The position numbers and the translations under genes were made by a program. A stretch of DNA of 7,166 nt. It comes from Flavobacteriales bacterium (lineage in GTDB: Bacteria > Bacteroidota > Bacteroidia > Flavobacteriales > Flavobacteriaceae). Positions 1 to 6,343 of this stretch are shown piece by piece (the first letter of the stretch is position 1; every line of letters starts with the position of its first letter). The DNA is taken from positions 1 to 7,166 of the forward strand of contig WGAP01000129.1 in assembly GCA_015494775.1 (NCBI GenBank), read 5' to 3'. Below the pieces are notes generated by a model. That model saw nothing but the letters and a program-made list of their open reading frames with translations, ran no database searches and was not told the origin of the DNA.

Positions 1-1349
1 AAAATTACAAAATCCCGCGCAATGGTGTAGTAAGGTAAACTTGCGCCGCCCGTCCACTTGCCGAACAGCATCCGGAAAAAACTTTTTTCGGACAAATAAT
101 GGATGCGATAACCTTCGTAGTCATAGCTGCGGAACTTAACGGGTGTCCGCCGGCGCAATTTACGGGCCAGGAAATCCATTTTTTCGCGGGCGAAATCAAT
201 ATCGTCGGCACGGATGAGCAGGGCAACGGATTTTTTACCGCCTTCGGCGGGCAGTTGGGCAAGGCCTATTTCGTCGCCAATCCAAGCGATAAAATCCTTG
301 TCCACGTCAAAACCGAGCCATTGTTTGAGCCGGCCGGTGTATTTACGGTAAAGTTTTTCCTGCTGCGGATGCCTGCGAAACTGTTCCTGCAATGCGGAAC
401 GATAGAACGCGGCAAAATCGGCGGTGTGAAGCGAGGTGTAGAGCAAAGTCCGTTCGGGCAAAATATCCGGCGCTTCGGTTCCTGCTCCGCGGGTTTGACG
501 GAAAGGTTCCAAGAGGTTTGCCGCCGTATCGGGCAAGGTAATGCCATCGGCAATGACCAAATCTTTTTTCCGCTCCAAGCCCAAACCGCTCAGCCGGAAG
601 GCCCGCGCCAATCCGTAGGTCATTGCGCCGGGTTTCATCCCGAAAGTGGCCAAAAAGGCCGGCAGTTGGCGGTAATCGAAGTAGAAATGTGCCAAGCCAC
701 CATCAATTTCATCGTTGATGCTTTGGAAAGTTTTGTCCTGCAACCAATCTTTTCCGTCGATGTCCAATAAACTTTGCCGTAGGATTTGATAGGAAAAACT
801 CATCAGGGCCAAATTGCGATAAAAACTCAGGTAAAGCGGATCATCGGTGAGGCCGGTGATTTTCCACAGCGGCCTATGGTTGATTTCCATGGTTTTGATA
901 TGCATGGCCTCGGGCCCCCACTGCCGCAGCATCGCCAATATTTGCTTGGCAGGCAGAATTTTTTCCATATCCAAAACATACAGAAAATCATAGTCGTTTC
1001 CGGCCACAATATGGGCCGACAAAGCAAAATCGCGCCGGCGGAAAAAATCCGAAGTCAGGTCGTTTTGCACCACATAATTATTGAGCAAACTATCCACCGA
1101 TTGGAGAAAACGGTAATCGGGCAAGCGGCTAATGCTTCGGAAAAGCGGATGCCGGTGAACTTCCTTCCACAAGGTCTGCGGGCGGCGGGTATGCAAAACG
1201 AAAATGGCACCGGGCGGAACGGCCTTGGTCCACAACACGTGTCCGGCCTGCGAATGATTTTTCCAACGCCAAAGCCCATAGGCGGTCAGTCCGCCGACGA
1301 GTAGAAAAATCAGAAGTATGATCCACCAAAAACCTTTAATTCGCTTCAT
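1..1349 (-). CDS. DUF3352-like membrane-anchored protein, N-terminal part (runs off the left edge)
   Basis: An open frame with no stop runs from the ATG at 1349 to the window edge, giving about 449 residues without a C-terminus. Residues about 7-27 form one strongly hydrophobic stretch after a basic start (MKRIKGFWW), followed by a polar region, so this looks like a signal anchor with the rest outside the cytoplasm. The body has many aromatic residues and motifs such as DYDFLYVLDM and LSFYRNLALMSFSYQ. Its overall look resembles the DUF3352 proteins common in Bacteroidota, whose function is unknown; that assignment is by recall of family style, not by a search. It diverges from the Nudix gene and a promoter-like sequence lies upstream. 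The only long reading frame facing it (99-770 on +) is its antisense shadow. The gene itself is secure; the family name is moderately so. Confidence 0.75.
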   Translation of the reverse strand, partial: MKRIKGFWWIILLIFLLVGGLTAYGLWRWKNHSQAGHVLWTKAVPPGAIFVLHTRRPQTLWKEVHRHPLFRSISRLPDYRFLQSVDSLLNNYVVQNDLTSDFFRRRDFALSAHIVAGNDYDFLYVLDMEKILPAKQILAMLRQWGPEAMHIKTMEINHRPLWKITGLTDDPLYLSFYRNLALMSFSYQILRQSLLDIDGKDWLQDKTFQSINDEIDGGLAHFYFDYRQLPAFLATFGMKPGAMTYGLARAFRLSGLGLERKKDLVIADGITLPDTAANLLEPFRQTRGAGTEAPDILPERTLLYTSLHTADFAAFYRSALQEQFRRHPQQEKLYRKYTGRLKQWLGFDVDKDFIAWIGDEIGLAQLPAEGGKKSVALLIRADDIDFAREKMDFLARKLRRRTPVKFRSYDYEGYRIHYLSEKSFFRMLFGKWTGGASLPYYTIARDFVI

Positions 1350-1371
1350 TTATCCGGCTCGAAAATTAGCA

Positions 1372-1406
1372 TAAAGATAGGGAAAATCCGTTTCAACCGG
1401 ACAAAA
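1372..1406 (-). promoter_or_regulatory. Possible promoter of the DUF3352-like gene
   Basis: On the minus strand a TATCTTTA box (1379-1372) matches the Bacteroidota -7 consensus TAnnTTTG at all but the last base. It lies 22 bases before the ATG at 1349. A TTTTG at 1406-1402 could serve as the -33 element, with 22 bases between it and the box, slightly longer than usual. This is a weaker match than the promoter facing the other way. Confidence 0.4.
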
Positions 1407-1410
1407 TCCC

Positions 1411-1441
1411 TTGATTGAGCCGTCGAATTTTTGTAAATTTG
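1411..1441 (+). promoter_or_regulatory. Bacteroidota-type promoter of the Nudix gene
   Basis: TAAATTTG at 1434-1441 matches the TAnnTTTG -7 consensus exactly, and TTG at 1411-1413 stands 20 bases upstream, the expected -33 position. Transcription would begin about 1448-1450, leaving a leader of only about 10 bases before the ATG at 1460. This position rules out the in-frame TTG at 1415 as the translation start. Confidence 0.7.
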
Positions 1442-1459
1442 ATAAAAGCTTATTGCCCG

Positions 1460-2077
1460 ATGACCTACAAGGTATATTTTGATCGGCGTCCGGCCATTTT
1501 GTCCGACAACACAAGGGAAGCGGGCGAATTACCTTTTTACCATTTTGATTTTGCCAATGTGCCCAAATTGCTTTTCCGCCTCGAAAACGGCGAATTTCCC
1601 GGCTTGTTTTTCTATCACCCCAAACCGGAAAAGGCGTGGAATCATTTCCTTCAATTTTTCGATGTCATCAGGGCCGCAGGCGGTGTCGTGCTTAATCCCG
1701 AAGGCCGGATTTTGTTCATTCACCGGCGCGGTATTTGGGATTTGCCCAAAGGCAAGGCCGAACCCGGCGAAACGCCCGAAAACACCGCCCTGCGCGAAGT
1801 GGTGGAAGAAACGGGTATCGAAAAGCCCCGGATTGTGCGGGATTTGGGTAATACCTACCATGTTTTTTGGGAAGGCAACAGGCGGAAAATGAAAATCACC
1901 CGGTGGTTTCTTATGAAATCCAACGATACGCGCCCCTTGGAAAATCCCGGGCGTGAAGGCATAGAAAAATTGGAATGGCTCGCCCCGAACAATCCCGTAT
2001 TGCAGACGGCCACCTACGCCAGCACTAAGGAATTGCTTGCGGGCGTTCGTTTACCACGGGCAGGAGCAGAAAACTGA
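1460..2077 (+). CDS. Nudix hydrolase family protein
   Basis: This 205-residue protein carries a complete Nudix box (GX5EX7REUXEEXGU) at residues 98-120: G98, E104, R112, E113, E116, E117 and G119 are all present, so the metal-binding catalytic helix should be active on a nucleoside-diphosphate-linked substrate. The substrate cannot be read from the sequence. The Nudix fold seems to begin near residue 70 (RAAGGVVLNPEGRILFIHRR), leaving a separate N-terminal part of about 70 residues with aromatic patches. I chose the ATG at 1460 (MTYKVYF) because the promoter at 1411-1441 lies downstream of the alternative TTG at 1415. The last 53 bases overlap the convergent flippase-like gene, and no terminator hairpin is visible at the junction. 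Confidence 0.93.
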   Translation: MTYKVYFDRRPAILSDNTREAGELPFYHFDFANVPKLLFRLENGEFPGLFFYHPKPEKAWNHFLQFFDVIRAAGGVVLNPEGRILFIHRRGIWDLPKGKAEPGETPENTALREVVEETGIEKPRIVRDLGNTYHVFWEGNRRKMKITRWFLMKSNDTRPLENPGREGIEKLEWLAPNNPVLQTATYASTKELLAGVRLPRAGAEN

Positions 2078-3002
2078 GCACGCCCCCCAAAATCAGCAAT
2101 AAAGTTTGGGCCGCCCACATCACCGTCGAGAAGGCAAATCCCGCTTCTTTGCTCACGCCGAAAAGCAACAAGGTTTCGGTAACAAACACCGGATAAGTGC
2201 CCAATCCGCCGTTGCTCACCACAATACTGATACTGCCGGCGATAAAGGCCAATATCACCGCATTCCAACCCAGGGTTCGCGTTTCGGGGAAAGCCAGCAT
2301 CACCACCCACAGCATAAGCAAATACAGCAGCCAAATGGCCACCGTTTGCATCCAAAAAATCACCGGCCGGCGCACGGCAAACACGCTGCGCATTCCGGTG
2401 CGGAATTCACGGATGATGTCCGTTAATTTTTGCATATAGGGATGCTGCGAACGTCGCATTTTTTTCCAAATCATTAGCGCCGCAAGAATCAAAATCAACC
2501 CGATGAAGGTCAACCAATAGGGATGGGTGGGAAGCGCGGGACGTATCAGGTGCATGATTTGGTCAAAGGAAAGATAAAGCCCCAGCAAAACAAACAAACC
2601 CAAAAACACCATGTCGATGATACGTTCGGTAACGATGGTGCCGAACACCTTGTTGAAGGACAACCCTTCGTATTTGCTCAACGTGGCGGCCCGGGCCACT
2701 TCGCCGCTTCGCGGAATGCCCAAATTCATCAGGTAGGAAATGCCCACCGAAAGCAGCAGGTTGATTTTACGAATACGCTTGTTCGTAAAGGTTTCCAGCA
2801 AATAATTCCAGCGGAAAGCCCGAAGCAAATGGCTCAATGCACCCAGGAACAACGACAAACCGATAAGCGAATAATCGGCACGGCGAACCGAATGTTTGAT
2901 TTGCTGCCATTGTTCATGCGTAAAGCCCGAAAGGAAGTAGGCCAAAAGCCCTAAACCGATAAGCGGCGGAACGAGTATTTTCAGGGCCTTTTTCAAACGC
3001 AA
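2025..3002 (-). CDS. LPG_synthase_TM / UPF0104 family flippase-like membrane protein
   Basis: A 325-residue multi-pass membrane protein with about seven or eight hydrophobic segments (roughly residues 8-26, 45-62, 80-96, 127-146, 162-179, 216-238, 247-265 and 290-315). The family signatures are visible: RAFRWNYLL (61-69), PRSGEVAR (97-104), TERIID (125-130) and SNGGLGTYP near 263-271. This family (Pfam LPG_synthase_TM, formerly UPF0104) includes the membrane half of MprF and many stand-alone proteins thought to move or modify lipids; this one lacks the MprF synthase domain, so its substrate is unknown. It starts at TTG (3002), two bases after the panD stop. The next in-frame ATG comes about 90 codons later, after two membrane segments, and an in-frame stop at 3018-3020 blocks extension. 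Translation is probably coupled to panD. Confidence 0.88.
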   Translation of the reverse strand: MRLKKALKILVPPLIGLGLLAYFLSGFTHEQWQQIKHSVRRADYSLIGLSLFLGALSHLLRAFRWNYLLETFTNKRIRKINLLLSVGISYLMNLGIPRSGEVARAATLSKYEGLSFNKVFGTIVTERIIDMVFLGLFVLLGLYLSFDQIMHLIRPALPTHPYWLTFIGLILILAALMIWKKMRRSQHPYMQKLTDIIREFRTGMRSVFAVRRPVIFWMQTVAIWLLYLLMLWVVMLAFPETRTLGWNAVILAFIAGSISIVVSNGGLGTYPVFVTETLLLFGVSKEAGFAFSTVMWAAQTLLLILGGVLSFLLLPVVNERPQAIP

Positions 3003-3004
3003 AA

Positions 3005-3352
3005 TTATTTGATACGGTTATGTTCGTCGGGGAAAATAATCACGGGTTCCATATTGCGGGCTTCTTCGGGCGTAACGCAAGCGTAGGAAATAATGATGAT
3101 AATGTCGCCCGGAGCGAACTTGCGAGCGGCGGCACCGTTGAGCACAATTTCGCCCGACCCGCGCCGGCCGGCTATGGTATATGTTTCGATACGTTCGCCA
3201 TTGGTGATATTGACAATTTGCACCTTTTCGCCGGGCAAAATGCGCGCGGCTTCCAACAAATCCGCATCCACGGTGATGCTGCCCATATAGTCCAAATCGG
3301 CGCCGGTAACCCGGGCGCGGTGGATTTTGGATTTAAAAACTTCGATTTTCAT
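3005..3352 (-). CDS. panD: Aspartate 1-decarboxylase (pyruvoyl enzyme)
   Basis: At 115 residues this is a full-length PanD, which decarboxylates L-aspartate to beta-alanine in the cytoplasm for pantothenate synthesis. The proenzyme self-cleaves between Gly24 and Ser25, and the site is intact here (DYMGSITVD), so Ser25 can become the pyruvoyl group. Other known active-site residues also fall at the expected positions: Lys9, Arg54, Thr57, Tyr58 and Asn72. The gene lies 14 bases downstream of panC, whose product uses the beta-alanine, and directly ahead of the flippase-like gene. No Shine-Dalgarno sequence is evident before the ATG. Confidence 0.97.
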   Translation of the reverse strand: MKIEVFKSKIHRARVTGADLDYMGSITVDADLLEAARILPGEKVQIVNITNGERIETYTIAGRRGSGEIVLNGAAARKFAPGDIIIIISYACVTPEEARNMEPVIIFPDEHNRIK

Positions 3353-3366
3353 GGTCGGCGCATTTT

Positions 3367-4218
3367 TTAGTAAAGAGCCATATTGTCGATCAGCCGGACA
3401 TCGCCGGCAAACACGGCTACAAAGCCGCGGTATTTTTTCCCTTTTTCAAAAGTCCGGGCGGGTTGCAAGCTTTGTTCGTCGGCAATTTCGAAATACTCCA
3501 AATCCAAGAGCGGATGTTGTTCGAATTGCCGGATGATTTCCGCACGTATTGCTTCGGGTGTGTGTCCTTGCCTTGCCATATCGCGTGCCTGTCGGAGCAA
3601 GCGGTGGATTTCGGGTGCCGCCTTGCGACGGGCGTCGTCGAGCCGCAGGTTGCGCGAACTCATGGCCAATCCGTCCGCTTCGCGTTGAATTTCCACCGGA
3701 ACGATTTCAATAGGAAGGTTCAATTTTTGTGCCAAAGTTTGAATGATACGCAATTGTTGGAAATCCTTTTCGCCGAAATAAGCCCGGTGAGGCCGGACGG
3801 CTTCGAACAAAAGCTTGACCACCGTGGCTACGCCGTCGAAATGGCCGGGACGGTGCCTTCCTTCCATCACGCGATCCAATCCGTCCAAATCGAAATGCCG
3901 GCGCTCGACCGGCCCTTCGTAAAGGTCTTCGGCCACGGGCAGGTAAACAATCATTTCCGGGTCCAACTTTTCCAAGAGCGCCAAATCCCGTTCGGGAAAA
4001 CGCGGATAGGTTTCCAGGTCTTGCCTGCGGTCGAATTGGGTGGGATTGACAAAAATACTGACCACCGTGCGGTCGTTTTCGGCCAATGAACGGCGGACCA
4101 AAGCCAAATGCCCCGCATGCAACGCACCCATGGTGGGAACAAATCCGATGCTTTGTCCCCGGTTTTTGAGCCCGTCGATAAAAGGACGTAAATTGGCTTT
4201 GTAGGTCCAGACGAACAT
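3367..4218 (-). CDS. panC: Pantothenate synthetase (pantoate-beta-alanine ligase)
   Basis: PanC joins pantoate and beta-alanine using ATP, via a pantoyl-adenylate, to give pantothenate, the coenzyme A precursor. With the ATG at 4218 the protein is 283 residues and the nucleotide-binding motif PTMGALHAGH sits at 28-37 (His34 and His37), the family position; 283 is also the length of the E. coli enzyme. Other family motifs are FVNPTQF (56-62), RPGHFDGVATVV (123-134), FGEKDFQQL (148-156), the KMSKS-like MSSRN (186-190) and a C-terminal RLIDN. An in-frame ATG at 4239 would add seven residues and overlap the regulator gene; the shorter form aligns better. There is no panB in the window. Confidence 0.96.
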   Translation of the reverse strand: MFVWTYKANLRPFIDGLKNRGQSIGFVPTMGALHAGHLALVRRSLAENDRTVVSIFVNPTQFDRRQDLETYPRFPERDLALLEKLDPEMIVYLPVAEDLYEGPVERRHFDLDGLDRVMEGRHRPGHFDGVATVVKLLFEAVRPHRAYFGEKDFQQLRIIQTLAQKLNLPIEIVPVEIQREADGLAMSSRNLRLDDARRKAAPEIHRLLRQARDMARQGHTPEAIRAEIIRQFEQHPLLDLEYFEIADEQSLQPARTFEKGKKYRGFVAVFAGDVRLIDNMALY

Positions 4219-4228
4219 CGCCTTGGGA

Positions 4229-4873
4229 TTAAAGGTCAACCAGTTCGATCAAATTGCGGTGCAAGCGAATATGACCGTCGCGTTCCAGCATTTTGAGCAG
4301 GCGGGAAATCACCACGCGCGATGTGGTCAAATCCTTGGCTATTTCCTGATGGGTTATTTCCAATTCGTTGGTTCCCAATACCTTGGAGCGGTCGCGTAAA
4401 TAACGTATCAATCGTTCGTCCAACTTCATAAAGGTAATGCTGTCCAAGGTGTCGAGAAATTCCTTGATTTTTTCGCCGAAGGTTTCCAAAACGAAGTTTC
4501 GCCACGAATTGTAACGGGCCAAGAGTTCATTCATCCTGGTGCGCGGAATAAGCAAAACCATCGAATCGGTTTCGGCTTCCATGTCGATTTCGCTTACATT
4601 ATATTTATTGTTGCACAAAACGAAGGTGGCGGCACAGGAATCGGTTCCCGAAAGGTAAAAAAGCAAATGTTCCTGGCCGGTTTCGTCATCGCTTCGCGTA
4701 ACTTTCATGGTTCCGTCCAACAGCAAAACGATGTATTGAAACGAAGTGCCGCGACGGATCAACTTGTTGCCTTCGAGCACGGGCGTAACGATGGCGTCCT
4801 TGGCCAAGTCTTCGATGAGATCTTCTTCGAAAATATCACCGAATTTTTGTCGGATAATGTCGGCGTTGGTCAT
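4229..4873 (-). CDS. Crp/Fnr-family transcriptional regulator
   Basis: This 214-residue protein has the two-part layout of the family: an N-terminal cyclic-nucleotide-binding-type beta barrel (about residues 20-115, with GTSFQYIVLLLDGTMKVTR) and, after a long linking helix near 115-145, a C-terminal winged helix-turn-helix (about 150-214). The recognition region is ITHQEIAKDLTTSRVVISRLLKMLE (173-197). Cys80 and Cys87 form a C-x6-C pair in the sensor domain; Fnr's N-terminal Fe-S cysteine cluster is absent, and the cAMP-contacting pattern of E. coli Crp is not obvious, so the signal is unknown. The gene lies three bases after the NifU-like gene and ten before panC, so it is transcribed with them and could regulate its own operon (inference). 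Family call is secure. Confidence 0.93.
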   Translation of the reverse strand: MTNADIIRQKFGDIFEEDLIEDLAKDAIVTPVLEGNKLIRRGTSFQYIVLLLDGTMKVTRSDDETGQEHLLFYLSGTDSCAATFVLCNNKYNVSEIDMEAETDSMVLLIPRTRMNELLARYNSWRNFVLETFGEKIKEFLDTLDSITFMKLDERLIRYLRDRSKVLGTNELEITHQEIAKDLTTSRVVISRLLKMLERDGHIRLHRNLIELVDL

Positions 4874-4876
4874 AAG

Positions 4877-5113
4877 CTAATATTCTTTTACGGTTTTGAT
4901 TTCGGGAAGGTGTTTTTTAAAAATCGCCTTAATTCCCGTGTTTAAAGATACATTTTTTAAATGACAATGCATACAATTGCCCATAAACTGAATGACCACC
5001 TGCGTTTTGGTCGTCCTGACGATGCGCATATCGCCGCCGTCTCTGCGCAGGAATTCGCGGACTTCGCTCACGGCGGTTTTGAGGCGTTGTTCGAAGGGCA
5101 AGGTTTGGTTCAT
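4877..5113 (-). CDS. NifU C-terminal-domain protein (Fe-S cluster scaffold)
   Basis: A small 78-residue protein consisting of just the NifU C-terminal domain. Family features are LRRDGGDM (22-29) and a CxxC motif, Cys47 and Cys50 in GNCMHCHLKNVSL. In this family two subunits share a 4Fe-4S cluster between their CxxC pairs and pass it to target proteins. The segment after the motif (NTGIKAIFKKHLPEI) is the usual C-terminal helix. It follows mrp by seven bases, and an Mrp-type carrier beside a NifU domain supports a joint role in Fe-S cluster delivery. The HLKNVSL after the motif departs from the commoner C-P-x-S-x-x-T-L wording, but both cysteines are present. Confidence 0.92.
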   Translation of the reverse strand: MNQTLPFEQRLKTAVSEVREFLRRDGGDMRIVRTTKTQVVIQFMGNCMHCHLKNVSLNTGIKAIFKKHLPEIKTVKEY

Positions 5114-5120
5114 CGGCGGA

Positions 5121-6239
5121 TTATTTTACGCTACATCCCGCTTGGTTGGTAATGCGGATTTTTTCGGTGGGCGGAAGTTTTTTGTTGCGTTCCACGGTTT
5201 TTTCCACCGTATTTTGCGTGATTTGTTCCCAAATACGGGCCACTTCGGTATCCTTTTGCAAGGCCGCCGGACGGCCCACATCGCCCGCTTCGCGAATGCT
5301 TTGCACCAACGGCACCTGACCCAGCAACGGCAGGTTTAATTGTTCGGCCAAATGCTGACCGCCTTCGCGACCGAAAATGTAGTATTTGTTTTCGGGGCAT
5401 TCGGCCGGTTGGAAGTAGGCCATATTTTCAATGATGCCCAACACCGGCACGTTGATACTGGGATTGGCAAACATATTGACGGCCCGGCGCACATCGGCCA
5501 CGGCCACATTTTGCGGTGTGGTTACCACCACGGCACCGGTAACCGGCACCATTTGCATCACCGAAAGTTGAATATCACCGGTGCCCGGCGGCAGGTCGAT
5601 GAGCATAAAGTCCAAATCCTCCCATTTGGCGTCGAACATCAGTTGGTTCAGGGCCGAATTGGCCATGGAGCCGCGCCAAATCACCGCTTGGTCGGCCGGG
5701 GCAAAGAAACCGATGGACAGGATTTTTACGCCGTAGGCCTCCACGGGAATAATCCAGGTTTTGTCGCCTTCCTTCACCGCGTGCGGACGTGCATTGGCCA
5801 CGTCGAACATCAAGGGGATGGAAGGGCCGTAAACGTCGGCGTCGAGGATGGCCGTGCGAAAGCCCATCCGGGCCAGCGAAGCCGCCAGGTTGGCCGTAAC
5901 GGTGGATTTGCCCACACCGCCCTTGCCCGAGGCAATGGCAATGATGTTTTTGATGCGCTCGATGGGCTTCATTTTTTCGCTTTCGGGCACCACCACTTTG
6001 ATGTTCAGCTTCACTTCCACATCTTTGCCTGCCTTGCGGGCGACCACATCGCGGATGTCTTCTTCCAATTTCTTTTTGACGTGAATGGCCGGCGAATCGA
6101 TCACCAGGTCCACGCTAACTTTTTTGCCGAAAATATCGTCACTGGCTTCCACTTTGACCACTCGGCCTCCATCGACGATGTTGTTATCCTTGTATTTAAC
6201 CTCTTTCAGCCAGCTTTTGACGGTTTCGTCGTTCATCAT
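5121..6239 (-). CDS. mrp: Mrp/NBP35-family P-loop ATPase, Fe-S cluster carrier
   Basis: A 372-residue protein with an N-terminal MIP18/DUF59-type domain (about residues 1-90) followed by a ParA/MinD-like ATPase. The deviant Walker A motif GKGGVGKS is at 105-112, LDADVYGPSIP at 132-142 and LIDLPPGTGD at 213-222. The family carries and transfers Fe-S clusters. Where many Mrp proteins have a CxxC just after the ENM motif, this one reads ENMAYFQPAECPENKYY, with only Cys281; Bacteroidota Mrp proteins commonly lack the pair, so this need not mean loss of function. The C-terminal tail (about 345-372) is charged and ends in AGCSVK, giving a second cysteine, Cys369. Two ATGs (6239 and 6236) are possible starts. 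It is the first gene of the six-gene operon, 18 bases after a consensus -7 box. Confidence 0.95.
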   Translation of the reverse strand: MMNDETVKSWLKEVKYKDNNIVDGGRVVKVEASDDIFGKKVSVDLVIDSPAIHVKKKLEEDIRDVVARKAGKDVEVKLNIKVVVPESEKMKPIERIKNIIAIASGKGGVGKSTVTANLAASLARMGFRTAILDADVYGPSIPLMFDVANARPHAVKEGDKTWIIPVEAYGVKILSIGFFAPADQAVIWRGSMANSALNQLMFDAKWEDLDFMLIDLPPGTGDIQLSVMQMVPVTGAVVVTTPQNVAVADVRRAVNMFANPSINVPVLGIIENMAYFQPAECPENKYYIFGREGGQHLAEQLNLPLLGQVPLVQSIREAGDVGRPAALQKDTEVARIWEQITQNTVEKTVERNKKLPPTEKIRITNQAGCSVK

Positions 6240-6257
6240 TTTTCAAATTTTATCAAG

Positions 6258-6265
6258 CAAAATTA
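6258..6265 (-). promoter_or_regulatory. -7 element of the mrp operon promoter
   Basis: On the minus strand 6265-6258 reads TAATTTTG, an exact TAnnTTTG match, in an AT-rich gap just before mrp. Eighteen bases separate it from the ATG at 6239, exactly as in the Nudix promoter, so the leader would be about 10-12 bases. No TTG is visible at the -33 position; the sequence there is A-rich and may substitute. As no other intergenic gap in the operon is larger than 14 bases, this probably drives all six genes. Confidence 0.6.
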
Positions 6266-6290
6266 CGACATTTTTATTTTTTGGTTTTGG

Positions 6291-6343
6291 GGCGCCCGGC
6301 TGCCGCGTTCGGGGCGCCGCCGGCGGGCGAATGCCCGCGGCGG
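6291..6343. repeat. Two adjoining GC-rich hairpins
   Basis: GGCGCCC (6291-6297) pairs with GGGCGCC (6312-6318). Next to it GCGGGC (6323-6328) pairs with GCCCGC (6333-6338) around a GAAT loop, and continues past one bulged G (6322) as CCGCC (6317-6321) with GGCGG (6339-6343). The two share bases 6317-6318, and the second shares 6339-6343 with the large inverted repeat beginning at 6339, so these are competing folds. Confidence 0.55.

Noticed and set aside
99..770. Plus-strand open frame of 223 codons
   Set aside because: It is antisense to the minus-strand DUF3352-like gene, which is open from 1349 to the window edge and has a sensible N-terminal membrane anchor; the plus-strand product has no recognisable motif.
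1415..1459. TTG at 1415 as the start of the Nudix gene
   Set aside because: A consensus -7 box lies at 1434-1441, downstream of it, so this codon would not be in the transcript; the ATG at 1460 gives a natural start.
3463..4089. Plus-strand open frame of 208 codons
   Set aside because: It is antisense to panC, whose motifs are complete.
4219..4239. ATG at 4239 as the start of panC
   Set aside because: It overlaps the regulator gene and adds seven residues not usual in PanC; starting at 4218 places the PTMG motif at the family position and gives 283 residues.
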